Translations under genes and position numbers: made by a program
The notes under the pieces: generated by a model
Databases searched by the model: none
Told to the model about the DNA's origin: nothing
Seen by the model: the letters and a program-made list of their open reading frames with translations, nothing else
In this document: positions 5,255 to 5,276 of the stretch, piece after piece
Position numbering within the stretch: the stretch's first letter is position 1
How the letters are laid out: every line of letters begins with the position of its first letter
Assembly: GCA_016184445.1 (NCBI GenBank)
Contig: JACPCT010000023.1
Location: 1-5,276 of the forward strand
Origin: Candidatus Tectimicrobiota bacterium
GTDB taxonomy: Bacteria > UBA8248
DNA length: 5,276 bases
Reading direction: 5' to 3'

Positions 5255-5276
5255 AATAAGAAGGCCCCCCGCCGCG
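5255..5276 (-). terminator. Probable 3' arm of an upstream gene's terminator, cut by the window edge
   Basis: Read on the minus strand, GGCGGGGGGCC is followed by TTCTTATT. The arm and T-rich tail resemble the complete terminator at 3160-3190 (GGCGGGGCCCC then TTTTTCTT). The matching 5' arm would lie beyond base 5276, so this is an inference from the half that is visible. Confidence 0.35.

Larger units (their letters stand above)
5096..5276 (-). other. Leader region upstream of the MFS permease
   Basis: The MFS frame stays open to the right edge without an ATG, GTG or TTG. The residues FYYGW directly before 5095 look like real coding sequence, while those farther upstream do not. A 6-bp hairpin (arms 5240-5245 and 5249-5254) lacks a T-tract. 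A poor extended -10 candidate, TGTGATAAG on the minus strand (5207-5215), has no matching -35. No clear promoter can be assigned. Confidence 0.5.

Overview
The window is a very GC-rich bacterial segment in which every supportable gene lies on the minus strand. Shine-Dalgarno sequences, sigma70-type promoter elements and a rho-independent terminator are visible. The base composition, the hydantoinase/oxoprolinase pair and the monocarboxylate-type MFS carrier fit an environmental proteobacterium or a similar uncultivated high-GC lineage. Nothing in the window fixes the taxon.

Layout, read in the direction of transcription from the right edge to the left. (1) 5096-5276 is a leader region. It appears to begin with the 3' arm of an upstream gene's terminator. 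It holds a good ribosome-binding site that sits next to a start codon which looks damaged. (2) 3785-5095 encodes a 12-helix major facilitator permease. (3) 3385-3784 is a spacer made of a palindrome-rich GCGC/GATC stretch followed by an AT-rich island. The island carries the best promoter in the window: TTGACG, 16 bp, CATAAA, with an A-tract UP-like element upstream. (4) 3307-3384 is a 25-residue, almost purely Lys/Ala/Gly peptide gene with its own SD. It is followed by a 3' region and an 11-bp GNRA-loop terminator at 3160-3190. Together these form a complete, compact transcription unit of about 350 nt. (5) 2908-3159 is a leader with a weak promoter for the next operon. (6) 754-2907 encodes HyuA, the ATP-dependent hydantoinase/oxoprolinase alpha subunit, 717 aa and intact. 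(7) 1-751 is hyuB, the partner subunit. It starts 2 nt after hyuA but is broken by an internal in-gene deletion of roughly 55-60 codons plus a frame change near 575-610, and it runs off the left edge.

HyuA and HyuB normally form one enzyme that uses ATP to open cyclic amides or lactams such as hydantoins, 5-oxoproline or caprolactam, or to carboxylate ketones in the related carboxylases. With hyuB broken as read, the operon would not give a working enzyme unless the lesion is an assembly error. The MFS permease could import a related organic acid, but the peptide unit and its terminator separate it from hyuAB, so a functional link is only a guess.

The least ordinary part of the window is the small Lys-rich peptide transcription unit. 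It has a strong-looking promoter, a long leader with a possible 10-codon upstream ORF, and a 12-bp inverted repeat that would pair the leader with the 3' region.
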